Origin: Gordius sp. MW1
Taxonomy: Eukaryota > Nematomorpha > Gordioida > Gordea > Gordiidae
DNA length: 64,000 nt
Assembly (NCBI GenBank): GCA_964036665.1
Contig: OZ038527.1
Coordinates: 13,981,835 to 14,045,834, forward strand
Reading direction: 5' to 3'
The position numbers were made by a program, and so were the translations under genes. Positions 62,049 to 64,000 of the stretch are shown one piece after another. Position 1 is the first letter of the stretch, and the number at the start of each line of letters is the position of its first letter. The notes below the pieces were generated by a model. That model ran no database searches. It had not been told where the DNA came from and saw only the letters and a list, made by a program, of their open reading frames with translations.

Positions 62049-64000
62049 TTTGTTGTATCGCAACGTGAGTGCTTAATTTTTGAAAATTGCTCTATGCGAT
62101 CATGATTTCAAAGTAATAGTTTTCTGATTCTGATAAATTTTTACTTTTTATCATGGAAACAACGTCTGAAAATGACAACTTTCATCGGATGAATACGGTT
62201 GAATAAAAAAATGTGAAAAATTTTGAGGTAAAAATATTCATTTTTTTCGATTCTATGTGAAAGAGCGTATAAAAATATATAAAAGTAAGCCAATTTGAAA
62301 ATCCTATTATCCTCGATTGACTTCCGAAAAGAGGTTTTAAGCTGCGAGAACTATCATTTTGACAAAAGACAACTTTCTATTGTTGCGATTAGTTTGTTGT
62401 ATCAAACGTGAGTGCTTAATTTTTGAAAACTGCTCTATGCAATCATGATTTCAAAGTAATAGTTTTCTGATTCTCATAAATTTTTACTTTTTATCATGGA
62501 AACAACGTCTGAAAACGACAAATTTCATCGGATGAATACGGTTGAAAGAAAAAAATGTGAAAAATTTTGAGGTAAAAATATTTATTTTTTTCGATTCTCT
62601 GTGAAAGAGCTTAAAAAAATATATAAAAGTAAGCCGATTTGAGAATCCTATTATCCTCGATTGACTTCCAAAAAGAGGTTTTAAGCTGCGAGAACTATCA
62701 TTTTGACAAAAGACAACGTTTTATTGTTGCGATTAGTTTGTTGTATCGCAACGTGAGTGCTTAATTTTTGAAAATTGCTCTATGCGATCATGATTTCAAA
62801 GTAATAGTTTTCTGATTCTGATAAATTTTTACTTTTTATCATGGAAACAACGTCTGAAAACGACAACTTTTATCGGATGAATACGGTTGAATAAAAAAAT
62901 GTGAAAATTTTTGAGGTAAAAATATTCATTTTTTTCGATTCTATGTGAAAGAGCGTAAAAAAATATATAAAAATAAGCCAATTTGAGAATCCTATTATCC
63001 TGGATTGACTTCCGAAAAGAGGTTTTAAGCTGCGATAACTATCATTTTGACAAAAGACAACGTTTTATTGTTGCGAGTTTGTTGTATCGTAACCTGTGTG
63101 CTTAATTTTTGAAAATTGCTCTATGCTATCATGATTTCAAAGTAATAGTTTTCTGATTCTGATAAATTTTTACTTTTTATCATGGAAACAACGTCTGAAA
63201 ACGACAACTTTCATCGGATGAATACGGTTGAATAAAAAAATGTGAAAAATTTTGAGGTAAAAATATTCATTTTTTTCGATTCTATGTGAAAGAGCGTATA
63301 AAAATATATAAAAATAAGCCAATTTGAGAATCCTATTATCCTCGATTGACTTCCGAAAAGAGGTTTTAAGCTGCGAGAACTATCATTTTGACAAAAGACA
63401 ACTTTCTATTGTTGCGATTAGTTTGTTGTATCAAACGTGAGTGCTTAATTTTTGAAAACTGCTCTATGCAATCATGATTTCAAAGTAATAGTTTTCTGAT
63501 TCTCATAAATTTTTACTTTTTATCATGGAAACAACGTCTGAAAACGACAACTTTCATCGGATGAATACGGTTGAAAGTAAAAAATTGTGAAAAATTTTGA
63601 GGTAAAAATATTTATTTTTTTCGATTCTATGTGAAAGAGCGTAAAAAATATATAAAAATAAGCCAATTTGAGAATCCTATTATCCTTGATTGACTTCCGA
63701 AAAGAGGTTTTAAGCTGCGAGAACTATCATTTTGACAAAAGACAACGTTTTATTGTTGCGATTAGTTTGTTGTATCAAACGTGAGTGCTTAATTTTTGAA
63801 AACTGCTCTATGCAATCATGATTTCAAAGTAATAGTTTTCTGATTCTGATAAATTTTTACTTTTTATCATGGAAACAACGTCTGAAAACGACAACTTTCA
63901 TCGGATGAATACGGTTGAAAGAAAAAAATGTGAAAAATTTTGAGGTAAAAATATTTATTTTTTTCGATTCTATGTGAAAGAGCTTGAAAAATATATAAAA
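62049..64000. repeat. 19-monomer-offset block, copy 2, cut by the window edge
   Basis: It has the same marker series as 55520-57471 and includes GAGCTTGAAAAATATAT at the window end, the shortened A run seen at the matching place in copy 1. The block is truncated by the window, not biologically. Confidence 0.82.

Larger units (their letters stand above)
1..64000. repeat. Satellite DNA array, about 343-bp monomer, about 186 tandem copies
   Basis: The window is a single head-to-tail array. The landmark ATGGAAACAACGTCTG recurs at 21, 364 (as ATAG), 712, 1056, 1401, 1743, 2085 and 2427 and continues to 63869, giving a mean spacing of about 343 bp. Every copy has the same orientation. Multi-monomer offsets agree with this period: 1030 (3), 1719 (5), 2749 (8), 3085 (9), 4115 (12), 6529 (19) and 9250 (27). 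Monomers are AT-rich, with long A and T runs, but keep many CpG dinucleotides. No unique sequence, transposon or gene interrupts the array and neither edge is reached. This organisation is typical of eukaryotic heterochromatic satellites. Species, chromosome position and any centromeric role cannot be read from the sequence. Longest open frames are about 60-80 codons and are explained by the repeat itself. Confidence 0.98.
55100..64000. repeat. Region V: 8-monomer HOR, related to region II
   Basis: The GAAAACCACAAC marker occurs at about 55295, 58045 and 60795, that is at 2,750-bp spacing. In the first 8-monomer unit the hairpin-site variants run CGCAAC, CAAAC, CGCAAC, CGTAAC (short loop), CAAAC, CAAAC, CGCAAC, CGTAAC, identical in order to the unit at 13.1-15.9 kb. 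The second unit runs CGCAAC, CAAAC, CGCAAC, CGCAAC, CGCAAC, CAAAC, CGCAAC, CGTAAC. The region is all satellite and continues past the window end. Confidence 0.85.

Noticed and set aside
1-64000. CRISPR-like regular repeats
   Set aside because: The repeating unit is the whole 343-bp monomer. There are no short repeats separated by unique spacers, and no cas-like genes.
1-64000. CENP-B box
   Set aside because: I looked for TTCG-N4-A-N2-CGGG on both strands of the monomer. TTCATCGGATGAATACGG and CTTCCGAAAAGAGG resemble it only loosely and miss required bases or spacing.
1-64000. Promoter from the TATATAA tract, or a splice donor at GTGAGTGC
   Set aside because: Both motifs are expected by chance in AT-rich repeats, and no exon, initiator or coding region accompanies them.
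1-64000. Transposable element, terminal inverted repeats or target-site duplications
   Set aside because: No stretch departs from the monomer, and no boundary with flanking direct repeats was found at the duplication junctions.
1-64000. Identification as a named beetle or other insect satellite
   Set aside because: Satellites with monomers in the 340-360 bp range are known in several insects, but I cannot match this sequence to one from memory, so no name is given.

Overview
The whole 64 kb window is one uninterrupted satellite DNA array: an AT-rich monomer of about 343 bp repeated head to tail in one orientation, about 186 full periods from the first landmark (ATGG at 21) to the last (63869). 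Spacings I measured between landmarks run from about 340 to 348 bp. I found no protein-coding gene, tRNA, rRNA, transposon, CRISPR array or other unique sequence, and both window edges lie inside the array. Long, phase-locked, noncoding arrays of this monomer length are typical of eukaryotic pericentromeric or subtelomeric heterochromatin. The sequence alone does not identify the species. An invertebrate such as an insect is a plausible but unproven guess.

Monomers fall into recurring variant classes. In the 3' half, a 'type 1' form (GTATCGCAACG ... AAATTGC ... GCGATCATG) alternates irregularly with a 'type 2' form (GTATCAAACG ... AAACTGC ... GCAATCATG). In the 5' half, a GAAAGAAAA / ATTTATTTT / GCTTGAAA / GCCGATTT form contrasts with a GAATAAAA / ATTCATTTT / GCGTAAAA / GCCAATTT form. 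Type 1 monomers encode a perfect 8-bp hairpin with an 11-nt loop. Type 2 monomers destroy it and form a different 5-bp hairpin from overlapping bases.

Layout: (I) 1-12.9 kb, mixed monomers with local 2-, 3- and 8-monomer repeats. (II) 12.9-25.2 kb, higher-order repeats (HORs) of 3, 5 and 8 monomers (about 1030, 1719 and 2749 bp). (III) 25.2-40.2 kb, large recent duplications: 5,710 bp repeated at a 9,250-bp offset and 2,990 bp repeated at a 3,085-bp offset, with no differences seen between copies. (IV) 40.2-55.1 kb, blocks of 4, 5, 6 and 12 monomers, opening with a stretch matching the 10 kb region. (V) 55.1-64 kb, the same 8-monomer HOR as in region II, in the same variant order 42.19 kb away, plus a 19-monomer-offset repeat running off the right edge.

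The features act as a record of satellite turnover (unequal exchange, block amplification, gene conversion) rather than as a gene system. The most interesting signals are the two alternative hairpin classes, the concentration of subfamily-diagnostic changes at CpG sites, and the nested recent duplications. All comparisons were made by eye; boundaries are where the first diagnostic difference was seen.
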